A DNA stretch of 7,556 nucleotides from Synechococcales cyanobacterium PMM_0003. GTDB lineage: Bacteria; Cyanobacteriota; Cyanobacteriia; Pseudanabaenales; Pseudanabaenaceae. Numbering within the stretch: position 1 is the stretch's first letter; every line of letters begins with the position of its first letter. The stretch covers positions 1 through 7,556 of the forward strand of contig CASBRC010000490.1 in assembly GCA_949128015.1 (NCBI GenBank). The letters run 5' to 3'. A program made the position numbers and the translations under genes. A model generated the notes under the pieces. The model was not told the DNA's origin, made no database searches, and saw nothing but the letters and a program-made list of their open reading frames with translations. Below are positions 6,171 through 7,556 of the stretch, piece by piece.

Positions 6171-6575
6171 ATGTCTTACGTTGTCATCTATGACGGAAAT
6201 TGCAATCTCTGTGTTAATTTTGTCAGGCTTTTAGAGAAGTTTGATCGCGGCAGCCTATTTTGTTACATTCCTATGCAAGATCAAGAGAATCTGATGCAAT
6301 TTAATGTAACGCCTAATGATTGTGAAATGGGAATGATCTTAATCGATCGCAAAAATGATAAGCAAAGATGGCAGGGCAGTGAGGCGGCTGAAGAAATTGC
6401 GCGGTTGTTACCAATGGGTAATTTGTTGATCTCGTCATATCGGGCGATCTCACCTCTTAAATCCCTTGGAGACTCTACCTATATTCAGATTCGTGACAAT
6501 CGCTATAAATTATTTGGAAAACGCGATCGCATTTATCACACGGCTTATCCATTTGGCTGTGTAGATAGAAAGTAG
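6171..6575 (+). CDS. DCC-family (DUF393) thiol-disulfide oxidoreductase-like protein
   Basis: 134 residues, typical for the family. It opens directly with a beta strand and the signature VVIYDGNCNLC: D8, G9, and the C11-x-x-C14 pair, as in thioredoxin-like redox sites. A further cysteine, C130, lies near the C-terminus (PFGCVDRK). No signal peptide or membrane helix is seen, so it is probably cytoplasmic. I prefer the ATG at 6171 because the fold begins right after it. An in-frame TTG at 6156 would add five residues, and a TAG at 6153-6155 blocks anything longer. No clear Shine-Dalgarno is seen. It starts 23 bases after the large gene with no terminator between, so translation may depend on read-through from upstream. 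Substrates of this family are mostly unknown. Confidence 0.88.
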   Translation: MSYVVIYDGNCNLCVNFVRLLEKFDRGSLFCYIPMQDQENLMQFNVTPNDCEMGMILIDRKNDKQRWQGSEAAEEIARLLPMGNLLISSYRAISPLKSLGDSTYIQIRDNRYKLFGKRDRIYHTAYPFGCVDRK

Positions 6576-6587
6576 CCCTGTCTAAAC

Positions 6588-6616
6588 ATAAAAGTCCTGC
6601 TTCGCAGGACTTTTAT
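6588..6616 (+). terminator. Perfect 13-bp hairpin terminator after the DCC gene
   Basis: ATAAAAGTCCTGC (6588-6600) pairs perfectly with GCAGGACTTTTAT (6604-6616) around a TTC loop. The GC-rich top and A/T flanks give a TTTT run on the right arm, so it should work as an intrinsic terminator; its symmetry could also stop transcription from the other strand. It closes the large-gene and DCC unit. Confidence 0.85.
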
Positions 6617-6650
6617 AAAAAATTGGGTTTTTAACTACTGTAGCGACAGC

Positions 6651-6656
6651 TATAAT
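6651..6656 (+). promoter_or_regulatory. Consensus -10 box for the epimerase gene
   Basis: A perfect TATAAT lies 29 bases before the GTG start and after the hairpin terminator. The expected start point, near 6663, gives a leader of about 23 bases. No good -35 box is seen at 16-18 bases upstream (only T-rich sequence); TTGGGT at 6623-6628 is too far away. Confidence 0.55.
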
Positions 6657-6685
6657 TATTTCTGCAATGTTACAAGGCAAAATTT

Positions 6686-7555
6686 GTGTATACAGTTTCT
6701 TCTCAGCAAAAGCAATATAACACCTATATCTTGTCTGACGACAGCACGAATTCTCAAATAGAAGTTGTGCCAGAGCGCGGCGGCCTTGTGACGAGCTGGC
6801 GTATTAACGGACAAGAAGTTTTCTATCTTGATATTGAGCGATTCACTCATCCCGATCTGAGTGTTAGAGGTGGCAACCCGATCTTATTCCCACTCTGCGG
6901 TAACTTGCCCAATAATACTTACAATGTTGATGGCACAGATTTCAACATTAAACAGCATGGCTTTGCGCGTGAGTTACCTTGGACTGTCACAGCAGAGAGT
7001 AATCAAGGTGGAGCAAGTGTAACCGTTGAGCTAACTAGTAACGAGCAAACGAAGGCTGTCTATCCGTTTGATTTCAATGTCTTATTTACCTATGTGTTGC
7101 GTGGAAACACTTTGGAAATTCGCCAAGAATACAAAAACCTCTCGTCTACGCAGATGCCTTTCTCTTCTGGATTCCATCCTTATTTTCTCTGCGGCGATAA
7201 AAGTCAGATCGAAGCAAATATCCCTTCGGCAAGCTATGAAGACAATCGCACTAAGGAGAGCTTTGCTTTTGATGGCAAGTTTAATTTTGAGCAAGATGAG
7301 ATTGATTCTGTGTTTGGCAAACTTTCTAGTCGCTCAACCTCAGTGGTTGATAACGATCGCAAACTTAAAATTGCGATCGATTACGATGATTTTTATACCT
7401 ATCTTGTGTTTTGGACAGTGAAGGGCAAAGAGTTCTATTGCCTTGAGCCTTGGAGCGCAACTCGTAATGCTCTTAATACTAAAGAGCATTTGACTGTATT
7501 AGAGCCTAACGCTAGTTGTACGGCTGTCGTAAGTATTACTGCAAACTTTTTCTAG
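6686..7555 (+). CDS. Aldose 1-epimerase (galactose mutarotase-like) family protein
   Basis: 289 complete residues, the usual length. The fold is a galactose mutarotase-like beta-sandwich. Landmarks: RGGNPILFPLCGNLP at 61-75 (R61 for the sugar or sugar phosphate); HGFAR at 91-95 with H91 and R95; FHPYF at 163-167 with the catalytic-acid candidate H164; and CLEPW at 252-256 with the general-base candidate E254. The predicted reaction is interconversion of alpha and beta anomers of a hexose or hexose 6-phosphate in the cytoplasm; which sugar cannot be told. The start is GTG at 6686: AAGG at 6674-6677 is a good ribosome site eight bases before it, and an in-frame TAA at 6653-6655 leaves no other ATG, GTG or TTG. 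It has its own -10 box and lies after a terminator, so it is probably independent of the preceding unit. The stop is one base before the window edge. Confidence 0.92.
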   Translation: MYTVSSQQKQYNTYILSDDSTNSQIEVVPERGGLVTSWRINGQEVFYLDIERFTHPDLSVRGGNPILFPLCGNLPNNTYNVDGTDFNIKQHGFARELPWTVTAESNQGGASVTVELTSNEQTKAVYPFDFNVLFTYVLRGNTLEIRQEYKNLSSTQMPFSSGFHPYFLCGDKSQIEANIPSASYEDNRTKESFAFDGKFNFEQDEIDSVFGKLSSRSTSVVDNDRKLKIAIDYDDFYTYLVFWTVKGKEFYCLEPWSATRNALNTKEHLTVLEPNASCTAVVSITANFF

Positions 7556-7556
7556 A

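Noticed and set aside
7068..7421. 117-residue + frame inside the epimerase gene
   Set aside because: It is out of frame with a gene carrying all the expected catalytic motifs; the translation is not protein-like for any family I recognise.

Overview
The window looks like chromosomal DNA from a cyanobacterium. It has five copies of the palindrome GCGATCGC (HIP1), about one per 1.5 kb, far more than chance in AT-rich DNA. It also has a long pentapeptide-repeat protein with a transmembrane segment, and GCGATCG cores inside coding sequence. A Pseudanabaena-like filamentous or unicellular genus is my guess; nothing in the window fixes it. All four genes are on the + strand.

Layout: 1-43 is a GC-rich edge, possibly the tail of an upstream hairpin. 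44-1216 encodes a PLP-dependent class I aminotransferase. 1217-1545 is a 329-base intergenic stretch with a strong hairpin terminator, a weak promoter candidate, an 8-bp inverted repeat and a good ribosome binding site. 1546-6147 encodes a 1533-residue protein that dominates the window. 6171-6575 encodes a small DCC-family (DUF393) thiol-disulfide oxidoreductase-like protein. It starts 23 bases after the large gene with no visible terminator between, so the two are probably co-transcribed. 6588-6616 is a perfect 13-bp hairpin closing that unit. 6651-6656 is a consensus -10 box, and 6686-7555 encodes an aldose 1-epimerase-like protein.

The 1533-residue protein is the most unusual item. Its order is: a short N-terminal part with a duplicated Trp motif; a long acidic, low-complexity, presumably disordered part (residues 258-989 have no Lys and only two Arg); a proline-rich hinge; an Arg-rich stretch; one transmembrane helix (about 1273-1291); and 34 pentapeptide repeats in two blocks (20 and 14). 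It ends in the only two cysteines of the whole protein (C1523, C1531). Seventeen tryptophans are scattered through the disordered part, mostly in a recurring short motif, [DE]-W-x4-[DE]. I read it as a membrane-anchored scaffold carrying many copies of a short binding motif. I do not recognise a described system of this kind, and its function is unknown.

The aminotransferase and the epimerase look like ordinary metabolic genes separated from the central pair by terminators. I see no CRISPR array, insertion sequence, tRNA, rRNA or phage gene.
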